In this document: positions 33,396-43,600 of the stretch, piece after piece
Layout: each line of letters starts with the position of its first letter
Position numbering within the stretch: position 1 is the stretch's first letter
NCBI GenBank assembly: GCA_965221075.1
Contig: OZ244865.1
Span: 744,001-808,000, forward strand
Origin: UBA2970 sp965221075
GTDB lineage: Bacteria > Verrucomicrobiota > Verrucomicrobiia > Limisphaerales > AAA164-E04
DNA length: 64,000 bases
Direction: 5' to 3'
The notes under the pieces: generated by a model
What the model was told of the DNA's origin: nothing
The model's database searches: none
What the model saw: the letters and a program-made list of their open reading frames with translations, nothing else
Program-made: the position numbers and the translations under genes

Positions 33396-35609
33396 CTACC
33401 GGGAGCTGCGCGGGGACGGGCTGCTGCGGCTCGATGGAGCCGAGCGGGAAGCGGAAGGCGAGGATCGGGTCCGGCTGGGAGAGGACGAGGCGCGGCTTGG
33501 GGAGCTGCTCCGGGAGCGCGAGGTGCTGACTGAGGACGGCCGGGAGGGGGCGCTGCTCCTGGAAGGCGTTGAGCTCCGGGAGACAGAGGTACTCGGTCGC
33601 CGGGAGGGGGCTGAACGGGAGATGCTCTGGGAACTGCTTCTCTGGGAAGAGGAGGACCGGACGGTGGATGGTCTGGTCCTGCTGCTGGGAGCTGTCCTCG
33701 CCTTGCTGGGCGAGCTGTTCCTGGACGAGGTGGAGTACCGGATGGACGAAGAGCTGGCTGCGTCCTGGGAATTGCTTCTGTAGCTTTGAGGGGCGGTCCT
33801 GCCCGTGGAGGCCTGTCTTGCCGGAGCAGGGGCGCTTCGGTAGCGGGTTGTGGGGCCTCGGGAGGCCGACGAGGCTTGGGCGTCCTGGGAATTGCTTCTG
33901 TAGCTTTGGGGGGCGGTCCTGCCTGTGGAGGCCTGTCTTGCAGGAGCAGGGGCGCTTCGGTAGCGGATTGTGGAGCCTCGGGAGGCCGGCGAGGATTGAT
34001 CTCCCTGGAAATTGCTTCTGTAGCGTGGGGATGCAGTCCTGACTGGGGAAGCCTGGCGCACCGGAGCAGGAGTGCTTCGGTGGCGGATTGCACCTTGGGA
34101 GGCCGGCGAGGCTTGGGCGTCCTGGGAATTGCTTCTGTAGCTTGAAGATTGGGACTTGCCAGTGGAAGCCAGGCGCACTGGAGTGGCAGCGCTCCGGAAA
34201 TGGGTCAGGGAATTCCGGGAGCCCGGCGAGCCAGAGATGTCCTGGGGACGGCTTCCGGGGCTGGAGTTGCCGGACCTGCCGACGGAGACCGGTCTCGTGC
34301 CGCTGGGCGTTTTGTCCGGCGGGGCGCTCGGGCTCTTTGCCGAAGAAGCGATGGCTGCCTTGCGATAGGCGATGGTCCTGTAGCTGGGGCTGTCGCTCTG
34401 CTGCCGAATCACCGTCGCGTTCGGGGCTCCGCCCACTCTCGAGATCTTGGGACGGTAGACCCTGAGTGAGCCGCCATCCTGGGAGCCGCGGTCGATATGG
34501 CGGGCATCCCCCACATCCCTCAGGGCGACCTTGCGGATCTGCTCCGGTCTTCCCCCGGTGAGGCGGTCCCGGCTGATGCCCTGGTTGACGATGGTGTTGT
34601 TGTCGCCGACGATGTAGTTGTTGATTACGGTGGACTCGTTGTAAACCTGCTCCGCATGTCTTCGGTCCAGGCCGCGTCGGTGCTCGTGCCGGCGGCCGAA
34701 GTGGCCGCGGTGCACGAAGGCGTAGTGGCGGTGGCTGAGCCCGAAGCCGAATCCGGCGCTGATCCGGGATCCGTGCCAGGTGATGCCGATGCCGGTTCTG
34801 AATCTGGCACGGGGGGGGAGCGGAGCCCACCCGCAGTACGAGCCGGTGTAGCGGAATGTTACCCAGGAAGGTCCCCAGACCGGGTCGGGAACCCAGAACC
34901 ACCCGTGATGGGCATGGAGGCTCCAGCGGCCGTAGTGGAAGGGCGCCCAGCCCCAGCTGTAGTCGGACCGCCAGTACCAGCCGGCATCGCAGTAGATCCA
35001 GGAGCCCCGGTCGTAGTAGGGGCGCCAGCTGGAGTTGACCGTCGCCACCGTGGGCTGCCAGACCCATCCATGTCCGTCCAGGTGGAACCAGGTCCCATAG
35101 GGGGAGAGGGTGCTGTAGAAGACCTCGTTGGAGATCCGGGGACGTTTCTTGACTTCCTTGACGACTACCGTCTGGGCCGCCGCAGGCTGGCTTTCCACCG
35201 CGGCGGGAGGAGCCTCCGGTTCCGAGACAGCCTGCTTGACGGCCGGTCCGGAGGAGATCAGCGCAGTGACCACGCTGTCGGGCACGCCAAGGTCGTGGAA
35301 GTAGATGATCTGGTCGGGAGTCAGGCCCAGGGGCTGGGCGGACTGCTCCACATGCGCCAGCAGCACTTCGGAGCTGACCCCGCTCTCGTACATCTCCAGA
35401 ACTTTGGCCAGCTCGGGAGACAGCGCTGGAGGATCCTTGAGAACGGGGGCGGCCAGGACCTCTTCGGGTGCCGCTTCGGCCTTCGCTTCGGGCATGGCCG
35501 GTGGTGGTGGAGGAGGAGCCACCACCACGCTCCGTGGGCGGGAGTGGCTGCACCCCAGGATCAGGCACAGGGCGGATGCAATGGCGGTCGATGCCAGCGT
35601 CGTCTTCAT
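33396..35609 (-). CDS. Large lipoprotein: YXWQ-type aromatic domain plus Ser/Arg repeats
   Basis: 737 residues. The lipobox 'LILGC' ends at Cys 20. A helical domain of about 60 residues follows ('MYESGVSSEVLLAHVEQ', 'GVPDSVVTALIS'). Next comes a Trp/Tyr-rich domain with repeated 'YGTWFHLDGHGWVWQP', 'WGWAPFHYGRW' and 'HGWFWVPDPVWGP' segments, resembling DUF6600-type FecR-associated proteins. The last about 350 residues are low complexity: 40-residue repeats of 'YRSNSQDAQASSASRG' type, then a Ser/Arg/Pro tail. The very basic tail could bind acidic polymers or DNA at the cell surface; that is inference. The length of the tail is likely variable between strains. Confidence 0.75.
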   Translation of the reverse strand: MKTTLASTAIASALCLILGCSHSRPRSVVVAPPPPPPAMPEAKAEAAPEEVLAAPVLKDPPALSPELAKVLEMYESGVSSEVLLAHVEQSAQPLGLTPDQIIYFHDLGVPDSVVTALISSGPAVKQAVSEPEAPPAAVESQPAAAQTVVVKEVKKRPRISNEVFYSTLSPYGTWFHLDGHGWVWQPTVATVNSSWRPYYDRGSWIYCDAGWYWRSDYSWGWAPFHYGRWSLHAHHGWFWVPDPVWGPSWVTFRYTGSYCGWAPLPPRARFRTGIGITWHGSRISAGFGFGLSHRHYAFVHRGHFGRRHEHRRGLDRRHAEQVYNESTVINNYIVGDNNTIVNQGISRDRLTGGRPEQIRKVALRDVGDARHIDRGSQDGGSLRVYRPKISRVGGAPNATVIRQQSDSPSYRTIAYRKAAIASSAKSPSAPPDKTPSGTRPVSVGRSGNSSPGSRPQDISGSPGSRNSLTHFRSAATPVRLASTGKSQSSSYRSNSQDAQASPASQGAIRHRSTPAPVRQASPVRTASPRYRSNFQGDQSSPASRGSTIRYRSAPAPARQASTGRTAPQSYRSNSQDAQASSASRGPTTRYRSAPAPARQASTGRTAPQSYRSNSQDAASSSSIRYSTSSRNSSPSKARTAPSSRTRPSTVRSSSSQRSSSQSISRSAPSRRPSTSVSRSSTPSRSSAPSRPSSVSTSRSRSSSPSRASSSPSRTRSSPSASRSAPSSRSSPSPRSSR
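33768..34143. repeat. 120-bp tandem coding repeats
   Basis: The anchor 'GGGAATTGCTTCTGTAGC' (or one-base variants) recurs near 33768, 33888, 34008 and 34125, a period of 120, 120 and 117 bp. The middle units are nearly identical. Each encodes about 40 residues of the lipoprotein tail in frame. This is a likely hot spot for length change. Confidence 0.85.
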
Positions 35610-35691
35610 GGCACTCCTCGTGATCGTTTGTCCGGCTTCCGCACTGTTACACGGAACGGAGCCGGAAAGGGGGACAGTCTTTTTTCCGGAT

Positions 35692-36258
35692 CTACCTCTT
35701 GTGGAGGATGTAGGCGGCCATGATCCCGGAGACGAAACCGCTCAGGTGCCCCTCCCAGGACACCCCCGGCTTGATCTGGAACAGGGCGAAGAAGATGCCG
35801 AAATGGAGGAATAGCACCACCAGGGCGATGAACCCGGCGTACCAGCACCTCATCCAGATCGACGCCAGGACGAGGTAGGGGACCAGGCCGAAGACGAGCG
35901 TGCTGGCTCCGATGTGGTAGCTGGCGCGCCCGATGAGCCAGGTGCCCAGGCCGCCCAGAATCCAGATCAGGGCCAGAGTGGACTTGGGGCGGTAGCGGGC
36001 GTTCCCGAATAGGAATAGGAGCAGAAGGAACAGCGAGGCGATGTTGGAGAGGACATGCCTCCAGTCCTTGTGCAGAAGGGGGGAGAAGGCGATGCCCGCC
36101 AGCCCCTCGGCGGTGCGGGGAAGGATGCCCATCTGCTTCAGTTCCAGCGAAAGCAGATGGTCGAGCAGCCACACCAGGAAGATGGCCAGGAGGAAGGCGA
36201 CGGTCGGATAGATGGCCGGCCTGGGCTCCCTGGGCGTTCCCTGGACAACGCTCCGCAC
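35692..36258 (-). CDS. Rhomboid-family intramembrane serine protease
   Basis: About 188 residues with five to six membrane helices. 'WRHVLSNIASLF' supplies the HxxxN pair (H68, N72), 'HIGASTLVFGL' the nucleophile Ser (about 119) in the GxSx loop, and 'WEGHLSGFVSG' the catalytic His (about 171). It would cleave membrane proteins within the bilayer. No ATG is available in a sensible position; the GTG at 36258 gives a short cytoplasmic N-terminus before helix 1. It is divergent from the spermidine-synthase-like gene across 279 bp, in which I see no gene. Confidence 0.85.
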   Translation of the reverse strand: MRSVVQGTPREPRPAIYPTVAFLLAIFLVWLLDHLLSLELKQMGILPRTAEGLAGIAFSPLLHKDWRHVLSNIASLFLLLLFLFGNARYRPKSTLALIWILGGLGTWLIGRASYHIGASTLVFGLVPYLVLASIWMRCWYAGFIALVVLFLHFGIFFALFQIKPGVSWEGHLSGFVSGIMAAYILHKR

Positions 36259-36537
36259 CGGGGCATGCTGCCCCAGGGAAGCCGCCGGGGACAACCGGCA
36301 AGAGCCTGGAGCGGGCGCTTGCCGTAGGAGATCCCGATTGCCCCGGAGAGGCCTTCCTGACCGCCGGAAGGATCCGGGAGGCCATCGGGGCGCGCTGGGA
36401 GCAGCTGCCGGGAAAGGCGGGCCGGTCCCGGCCTGAAGGCCCGCCAGAGGCTCCGGAACCGTTCCGCGACGCCCCTTCCGGCGGCGGAGGAACGCGCCGG
36501 ACTGGCCTTTCCGGCGGTCGCCTCGGCGGAGATGGTC

Positions 36538-39102
36538 ATGGAGCGGGAGGAGATCGCCGTCCGGGACGCAACCGGCCCTTCGTCCGCCGCTTCCGGACAG
36601 CGCTCCAGGGGCAGGGACGGCGTTCGGCTCCTCGAAAGGGGAATCTGCTTTCCGCTTCCCCAGGGGCCGGGCAGCCTCCCTTGGCGTCGCATGGGAACCG
36701 GACTCGCATGCCTGTGGTGCGGCTTGTTCTGCGTCGGCTTCGCTGGCATGGCGCTCCAGTACCTGTGGATCCGCATGCTGGGAACGGCGCTGGGTCTGGA
36801 GGTCTACGCCATCGCCGGGGTGACCTCCGCCTGGCTGGGAGGGCTGGCTGTCGGAGCCTGGTGCGACAGGCGCCGGCCTCTTTCCTTCTCGGCGCTCCAG
36901 GGGATGGCGGCGGCCGGGGGGCTGGTCTCGTGGGGCCTCTTCGGCCTCCTTGGGGATCCGCTCTCCGCCGTTCACGGCGGGATCGCGGGGCACTGGGGCC
37001 TGTTCGGGGGCATGTTCCTGCTGCTCCTGCCCGCGACCCTGGCGATGGGGGCCACCCTCCCTGCGGCGGAGCGGATCGTCCGCCGCAGGCTCCGGTACTG
37101 CGTGGGATGGATCTTCGGGCTCTACGCCCTGGGCTCGACCGCGGGAGTGCTTGCCGCCGCCTTCCTCCTGGCGCCCGGCCTGGGACTGAGGACCTCGATG
37201 TGGACGTGCATCGGAGCGCTCGCCGCGATCGCCCTGGCCTGCCGGAGCCTGGAGGGAGGGGCGGGGGAGGAGGAGCCTCCGCCGGCTTCGGGACGGTGGA
37301 TTCCGACCGCCTTCGCTCTGGGCGGGCTGGGAATCCTGTGGCAGATGGGTTGCGTCCGGACGCTCTCCCAGGTGCTGGAGAATTCGGTCTACACCCATGC
37401 GGCCCTCCTCTCGGTCTACCTGGGCGGAACCTCCCTGGGCGCCTTCCTGTACCAGCGGCTGGCCCTGCGAAGCCGGGACGCCCTATTCTGGGGACTGGCC
37501 CTGTCGGCAGTCCTGGCGATGGCCAGCCTGCACGCCATGGCGGCCTCCCACTTCCTCCACCAGAAGCTGTGGAGCGCCGGGGGCCCCTTCCGCCTCTTCC
37601 TTCTGGAACTGGGCCTGGCCGCCTGGACGATGCTTCCGGCCGCCCTGGCGATGGGCGCGCTTCTCTCCCATGTCCTGCAGCGGGGCGGGGCCATGGGCAG
37701 CCTGCTCTGCTGGAACCTGGCCGGGGCCGCTCTGGCTCCGCTTGCATTCTTCACCCTCCTGCCCCTGATCGGGATCCGAGCCACGCTGATGCTGGCGGCC
37801 CTCGGCTATGTTCTTCTGCTGCTTCCCATGGGGGGAAGGCGCTTCCTGGCGGGGCTGGCGCCGACGCTGGTCCTGGCGGGGCTGGCCCCCGGGACCGATC
37901 GGCTGCTGGGCCTGGACCAGGGGCCGCTGCGGGAGGGCCCGGCCGCCACGGTGCGTGTCGTCTCCGACGCCTTGGGGAACCGCACCCTGGTGGTCAACCG
38001 GCGCTTCGTGATGGGAGGAACGGGGGCCGTGGAGCCGGAGAGGGACCAGGCGCTGCTGCCCCTGGCGCTGGCGCCCGGCGCGAGGCGGGTGATGGTTCTG
38101 GGGGTGGGCACCGGCATCACCCTGGGAGCGGCGCAGGAAGACCCCCGGAGGTCGGTGGTAGCTGCCGAGATCCTGCCCGAGGTGATCGGGGCGCTCCCCC
38201 TGTTCGCTCCCGAGAACCGCCATCCCTGGCCCGGGGGCCGGGTGACCCTTCTCTGCATGGACGCCCGGCGCATGGTGCGCCGCCATCCGGGGCGCTTCGA
38301 CCTGATCCTCTCCGACGTGTTCCACCCGGCCCGGGACGGGGCCGGCCTGCTCTACACCCGGGAGCACTTCCAGGCGGCGAGCGGCCGGCTGGCCCCGGGA
38401 GGCCTCTTCTGCCAGTGGCTACCGCTGCACCAGCTCGACGCGCCCGCCCTGCGCTCGGTGGTGCGCACCTTCCTCTCGGTCTTCGGCCATGCGAGCCTCT
38501 GGTGGCTGGAGGAGGACGTCCACCGTCCGGTTCTGGCGCTGATGGGCTCCACGGAGGCGGTGCGGATGCCGGACCGGCCGGGCGGCGGAGGCCGCTACGG
38601 CTCCCCGCTGGAGCTCGCCCGGCTCTGCCTTGCCGGGCGCCAGGTCCTGGAGGAATGGTCCCGGGGCGGGGAGATCAACACCGACGACAACCAGCTTCTT
38701 GTCTACCGGGCTCCCTGGATCGGATCCCGGGAAGCCGGCCGTCCGTGGACCGTGCTGGAGCCGCTGCTGGGAATGCAGCGCAGGAGCGGCTCCCTGGCCG
38801 CTTCGGCGCTGTGGCCCGGCGGGGCGCCCGAGGGGCTGCGGCCGCGGCTCCGGGCCCGTCAGCCCTACCTTGAGGGCCTGATCGCCGAAGCCGGGGGGCG
38901 GGAGCGTCGGGCGCTCGCCCTCTGGCTGGAGAGCCTGGCCCTGGATCCCTCCTTCACGGCCCCCATGGCCCGCTGCGTGGCGGCTGCGGCGCGGGCGGCC
39001 GCCACCGATCCCGGGGCGGCCCGCCGGTTGCTGGAGAGGCTCCTGGAGATCCGTCCCGGGCTGCCCCTGGTGCAGGGGATGCTGGACCGGATCGGGCCCT
39101 GA
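36538..39102 (+). CDS. Fused membrane / spermidine synthase-like methyltransferase-fold protein
   Basis: About 854 residues. An MFS-like N-terminal half with about 12-14 helices (about 55-450) is followed by a spermidine-synthase-like Rossmann domain (about 470-680). That domain has 'RVMVLGVGTGITLGAA', 'EILPEV', 'LILSDVFHPARDGAGLLYTR' and 'FCQWLPLHQLD', and is followed by a helical tail. Such fusions are common in Planctomycetes and Verrucomicrobia; no clear substrate is known. ATG 36538 has a GGAG six bases upstream (36528-36531); ATG 36691 would start directly before the first helix and is an alternative. It converges with the DUF1501 gene 19 bp downstream. Confidence 0.82.
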   Translation: MEREEIAVRDATGPSSAASGQRSRGRDGVRLLERGICFPLPQGPGSLPWRRMGTGLACLWCGLFCVGFAGMALQYLWIRMLGTALGLEVYAIAGVTSAWLGGLAVGAWCDRRRPLSFSALQGMAAAGGLVSWGLFGLLGDPLSAVHGGIAGHWGLFGGMFLLLLPATLAMGATLPAAERIVRRRLRYCVGWIFGLYALGSTAGVLAAAFLLAPGLGLRTSMWTCIGALAAIALACRSLEGGAGEEEPPPASGRWIPTAFALGGLGILWQMGCVRTLSQVLENSVYTHAALLSVYLGGTSLGAFLYQRLALRSRDALFWGLALSAVLAMASLHAMAASHFLHQKLWSAGGPFRLFLLELGLAAWTMLPAALAMGALLSHVLQRGGAMGSLLCWNLAGAALAPLAFFTLLPLIGIRATLMLAALGYVLLLLPMGGRRFLAGLAPTLVLAGLAPGTDRLLGLDQGPLREGPAATVRVVSDALGNRTLVVNRRFVMGGTGAVEPERDQALLPLALAPGARRVMVLGVGTGITLGAAQEDPRRSVVAAEILPEVIGALPLFAPENRHPWPGGRVTLLCMDARRMVRRHPGRFDLILSDVFHPARDGAGLLYTREHFQAASGRLAPGGLFCQWLPLHQLDAPALRSVVRTFLSVFGHASLWWLEEDVHRPVLALMGSTEAVRMPDRPGGGGRYGSPLELARLCLAGRQVLEEWSRGGEINTDDNQLLVYRAPWIGSREAGRPWTVLEPLLGMQRRSGSLAASALWPGGAPEGLRPRLRARQPYLEGLIAEAGGRERRALALWLESLALDPSFTAPMARCVAAAARAAATDPGAARRLLERLLEIRPGLPLVQGMLDRIGP

Positions 39103-39121
39103 GCGGCTCCGTGCCGCCTCT

Positions 39122-40585
39122 TCAGGCGAAGAGGGCGTCCACCGGACGGGCCTTGACCAGCTCGCGGGGCTGGTTGAGGTGGTTGTAGACGATGGTCTCG
39201 GGGTCGATGCCCACCGCGTGGTAGATGGTGGCCAGCAGCTCGCCGGGATGGACCGGATCCTCCAGGGGCGCCGATCCGGTCTTGTCCGAGCGGCCGTGGA
39301 CGTAGCCCCGCTTGATTCCGCCGCCGGCGATGGCCGCGGTGTAGCAGTAGGGCCAGTGGTCCCTCCCGTCGTCGCTGTTGTTGTTGCCCGAGGTGCTCAC
39401 TCCCCGCTGCGGGCTGCGGCCGAACTCGCCCACCGCCACCACCAGGGTCTCCTCCAGCATGCCCCGCTGGTCCAGATCGGTGAGCAGGCCCGAGAGTCCC
39501 ATGTCGAGCATCGGGCCGGCCTGGTTCCTCATCCGGTTGGTGAGCCCCACATGCACGTCCCAGGAATGGTTGTCCGAGTTGGCCACCTTGGGCCAGATCA
39601 CCTCCACCACCCGGGTGCCGGCCTCGACCAGGCGGCGCGCCAGCAGGCAGCTCTGGCCGAAGGTGTTGCGTCCGTAGAGATTCCGGATGGCCTCGGGCTC
39701 CTGCCCGATGTCGAAGGCGTTGCGGGCCCGCCCCGAGACGATCAGGTTGAGGGCGCGCTGGTAGTACTCGTTGAGGTTGTACTTCTCGACCGCCTTGTCG
39801 ATCTCGGGCATCGCCTCGTTGATCGCGTCGCGCAGGCGGGCGCGGCGGCGCAGGCGGGCGGCGTAGACCTCGGGGCGCATCTGCAGATCGTCGGTCCGGA
39901 TGCGGTCCATCTTGGCCATGTCCATGTCGTCGCCCTCGGGGTAGAGGGTGTAGGGATCGTAGGCCTTGCCCAGGAACCCGGCGGTGCCGGCCTTGCCCAC
40001 CACGTTGCTCTCCTGCAGGGGGCGGGGCAGCATCACGAAGGGCAGCATCGGCTCCTTGGGCGGCTTCAGGCGGATGATGTTGGATCCGAAGTTGGGGAAG
40101 TCCTTGGGGCTGGGCGGCTCGAGCTGGCCCGAGGGGCTCACCTTGTCGGTGGTGTAGCCGGTCATCATCTGGTAGATGGCCGCGGTGTGGTTGAAGAGCC
40201 CGTTGGGGGTGTAGCTCATGGCCCGCAGCAGGGTCATCCTGTCGTTGACCCTGGCCAGCTGGGGCAGGATCTCGGTGAACCGGGTGCCCGGGATACGGGT
40301 GGGGATGCTGGAGAAGACGCTGCGGACGTTGTCCGGCACGTTCTCCTTCGGGTCCCACAGGTCCAGATGGCTGGGGCCGCCCTGCAGGTAGAGCATGATC
40401 ACGCTGCGGGCCCTGCCGAACCCGGGGCCGCCGTGGTATCCGCCGGCCTGTCCCTGGATCTGGAGCATGGTCCCCAGGGTCAGCCCCAGGATCCCGGAGC
40501 CCCCGACCCGCAGCACGTCCCTGCGGGTCATCTTCTGCTGGGGATCGCAGAGGTCGGTGCTGAATTCGCCTGGTAGCCTGATCAT
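39122..40585 (-). CDS. DUF1501 family protein, Tat-exported
   Basis: 487 residues. A twin-arginine signal ('MTRRDVLRVGGSGILGLTLG', 19-38) precedes a sulfatase-superfamily-like fold. Typical DUF1501 segments are 'MLYLQGGPSHLDLWDPK', 'VVAVGEFGRSP', 'GRDHWP' and 'HPGELLATIYHAVGID'. In Planctomycetes and Verrucomicrobia these genes nearly always sit beside a DUF1549/DUF1553 cytochrome gene, as here (77 bp upstream). The pair is presumed to act together outside the cytoplasm, but the reaction is unknown. An upstream extension of 18 residues before the Tat motif is kept because ATG 40585 is a plausible start. Confidence 0.92.
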   Translation of the reverse strand: MIRLPGEFSTDLCDPQQKMTRRDVLRVGGSGILGLTLGTMLQIQGQAGGYHGGPGFGRARSVIMLYLQGGPSHLDLWDPKENVPDNVRSVFSSIPTRIPGTRFTEILPQLARVNDRMTLLRAMSYTPNGLFNHTAAIYQMMTGYTTDKVSPSGQLEPPSPKDFPNFGSNIIRLKPPKEPMLPFVMLPRPLQESNVVGKAGTAGFLGKAYDPYTLYPEGDDMDMAKMDRIRTDDLQMRPEVYAARLRRRARLRDAINEAMPEIDKAVEKYNLNEYYQRALNLIVSGRARNAFDIGQEPEAIRNLYGRNTFGQSCLLARRLVEAGTRVVEVIWPKVANSDNHSWDVHVGLTNRMRNQAGPMLDMGLSGLLTDLDQRGMLEETLVVAVGEFGRSPQRGVSTSGNNNSDDGRDHWPYCYTAAIAGGGIKRGYVHGRSDKTGSAPLEDPVHPGELLATIYHAVGIDPETIVYNHLNQPRELVKARPVDALFA

Positions 40586-40662
40586 CGCTGGTCCTCCTCG
40601 CTGATGCTGTCTATCGGAGCGCTGCCCGAGCCCGGTTGCAAGCCGATCCGTTCTTCAGGAGC

Positions 40663-43600
40663 CTAGTAGTTGAACAGGAAGGCCGGGTTGTTGATCAGGG
40701 CCCAGGCCAGATCCTGGGCCGCGGTGAGCCTCCGGTTCTCCAGCTGCCTGGCGGAGAGCCCCACCGCCCGCCTGAGGTCCCTTAGCCTGGGATCCTCGGG
40801 CAGGGGCCGCCTGGCCTCCTCCAGCGCCTGGTTCAGCTCCGACAGCCGGGGATCCTGCGCAAGCTCCTTGCTGGCCTCCGCAAGAGCCCGCTCGAGCTTG
40901 CGGAGCTCCGGATCCTGCTTCTCGAAGAATTCCAGCAGCGCCGTTTCCTGCTCCTTGGTGCGCTGGGCGGGATCGGTCTCCAGGACGGCCAGGACCGGGT
41001 CGGGCACGCCGAAGTCGACGGGCTTCGGCGAGGCCGTCAGGGAAAGGCGGAAGCGCCCCAGGGCGTGCTCGCCGTCCTGGTACTCCTGCCGGATCCGGAC
41101 GGTCACCAGGATCGGCCCGTCCTGGCCGACGGCGTCCTTGACCTCGAAGACGGCCTGGTGGGACTTCCCCATCTGGGGCGATATGGCCCATCCGTCGTTG
41201 CTGGGCCGCACCTGCCCGTTGATCGCCGAAGCCACCGGATAGCTGCCCTGGCTGTGGCTGGCCCGAGCCTTCTCCAGCCTGGCCTGCTTGCGCTCTCCAG
41301 GGCTGTCCGCCGGGGCCCAGAACATCTCGATCTCGGAGACCACGAAGTTGCCGTTGCCGGCCCTTCCGGGCCCCTTCTCGGGGAGCCTGTCGTCGGCCAG
41401 CGCCTCCAGCCTCAGCCCGGTGAGCGCTCCCAGCTCCGATCTGCAGGTGATCTCGTAGCTGCCCTTTCCTCCCGGGCCCGTGGCGAAGATCGACAGATCC
41501 CGCTGCAGCACCAGCTCTGCCTGGTTGGAGGCCTTCATCTCGGAAGGATCCAGCGGATGCCATGCCGATCCGTAGCTGCCTGCCGCCTCCCACGAGGCCA
41601 GGGCGTCGGGCAGGCCCTGCCGGTGCTCCTCGAGCCGCATTTCGGCCTCGGCGATGGCCTCCTTGCGCTTCCGCTGCGCCTCCTCCACCCGGGGAGCGGC
41701 TTCCCGCTGGTAGGCCGCCAGCCGCTCCTCGGCCGTCCGTATCTCCGTCTGGCGGCGCTGGGCCCGCCGCTCCTCCTCCGCGGCGATGGACTTCCGGTAG
41801 TCGGCGAGGTTCCTCTCCAGATCCTGGTGCTCCTCCTGCATCCGGCCCAGGATCCGTCCGGCCCGCTCGACCTCCTCGGGACGGGGGAAGCGGTTGAGGA
41901 TCCTCAGGTAGAGCTCCTCCGCCAGCGCGGCGTCCTCCTCCGTCTCCTCCACCAGGCGGGCGAGGGCGTTGTCCGGATCGCTGAGGGCCTGGTCCACGGT
42001 GGGCCCGCTGACCAGGGACATGATCGAACCCAGCTTCATGTCGTTGGAGCGCTCGCACTCGCAGGCGCTCTCGCGGGGCGGTCGCCCCAGGTTGGCCAGG
42101 AAGCCGTCCTCGAGCTTGATCCCCGAATCGGGCAGGGCCGCGGCCCGGGTCCCCCGGGGCACTCCTGGGAAGCTGGAAGGGGTTCCGGTGGCGAAGTGGA
42201 TGGCGTCGTAGAGCACCTCGGCCGAGAGCCGCTTGGGAGTGGCGTGCGAGAAGTTGGTGTCGTCGTCCTCGTTCCACTGGTTGGTGCGCACGCTCAGCTG
42301 GTAGGTGCGCGACTTGCAGATGGTCCTGACCATGTGCTGCACGTCGAACCCGCTGGAGACGAACTCCTCGGCGAGCCAGTCGAGCAGCTCGGGGTTGGAC
42401 GGGGGGTTGCCCGCCCGGATGTCGTCGATGGGCTCGATGATCCCCACCCCCATCAGGTACCCCCACAGCCGGTTGACGTAGCTGCGGGCGAAGTAGTGGT
42501 TGTCTGGGGAGGTGATCCAGGCCGCAAGGAGGTCCCTCCGGCTGCTCTCCTCGGGATTCTCCAGGGAGACCGTGGCCGGATAGGGGAAGGCGGGCGGGGC
42601 GATCTGCCCGGTGCGCTGGTGGATCACCTCTCCCTGGTCCCGGTCGTACACCTCCTCGTAGAGGGGCTTGGCTCCTTCCACCGCGGTCCCTCCCACGCGC
42701 TGGTCCTTGCTCTCGGGATCCCGCCTCAGCCCCAGCCGGGCGAAGTAGGCCGACATCTCGTAGTACTGGTCCTGGGTCCACCGCTCGAAGGGGTGGTCGT
42801 GGCACTTGTTGCAGTTGAACCGGGTGGCCAGGAACAGGTGGGTGGTGTTCTCCATGATCGCCTCGGGCTCGCGCAGGATCTTGTAGTAGGAGGCTTCGGG
42901 GTTCTCCCGGTTGGAGCCCCGGGCGGTGAGGATCTTGCGGACGAACTGGTCGTAGGGGGTGTTCTCCTCCACCTCCCTGCGGATCCAGTCCCGGAACGTC
43001 TGAGCTCCCGAGGCCCCCAGGAACTTGCGGTTGACCTGCAGCAGGTCGGCCCACTTGTTGGACCAGTAGTCCACGTAGTCGCCGTTGCCGACCAGGGCGT
43101 CGATCCGGGCCTCCCGCTTCTCGCGCGAGGGCCGGGGATCGGCCAGGAACTCGCGCACCTGGGCGGCGGAGGGCGGCAGTCCGGTCAGGTCCAGGTGGAC
43201 CCTCCGCAGGAACTCCCCGTCGGCGCTCAGCTCCGAGGGCAGGATCTTCATCCGCTTCCACTTGGCCGCGGCGAACTCGTCGACGGGGTTGTAGGTCTCG
43301 GGAGGATCCCAGACGAAGCCGCTGCGGTCGCCCATCACCGTGAGGGTGGTGGCGGCGTAGGCCCCCTCGAAGCGGGCCAGCAGCGGCGCCTCCCCCCGGC
43401 GCACGCTGGTCACCAGGCCGTCCTCCCCGGTCTCGGCCACTTCGCCGTTGCCGGTCTCGAGGAAGGCCTCGGCGGTGACATCCCGGACGCTGCCGTCGGA
43501 GTAGGTGGCCACCACCCGCATCTGCTGCTGCTCCCCGATGGCCTCCACCACCGGGTTGGACGGGTGGATCCGGATCCCGGCCACCCGGCTCGACTCCAGG

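Noticed and set aside
33768..34143. Regular repeats that could be taken for a CRISPR array
   Set aside because: The period is 120 bp, units are nearly identical throughout, there are no unique spacers, and they lie in frame inside a lipoprotein gene.
35609..35692. CCGGAAA...TTTCCGG inverted repeat as a rhomboid terminator
   Set aside because: The loop is too long, no T tract follows the stem, and it overlaps the likely promoter region of the next minus-strand gene.
36259..37398. Upstream extension of the rhomboid gene to 37398
   Set aside because: The added 380 residues are Arg/Pro/Gly-rich, lack any domain, and overlap the real plus-strand spermidine-synthase-like gene.
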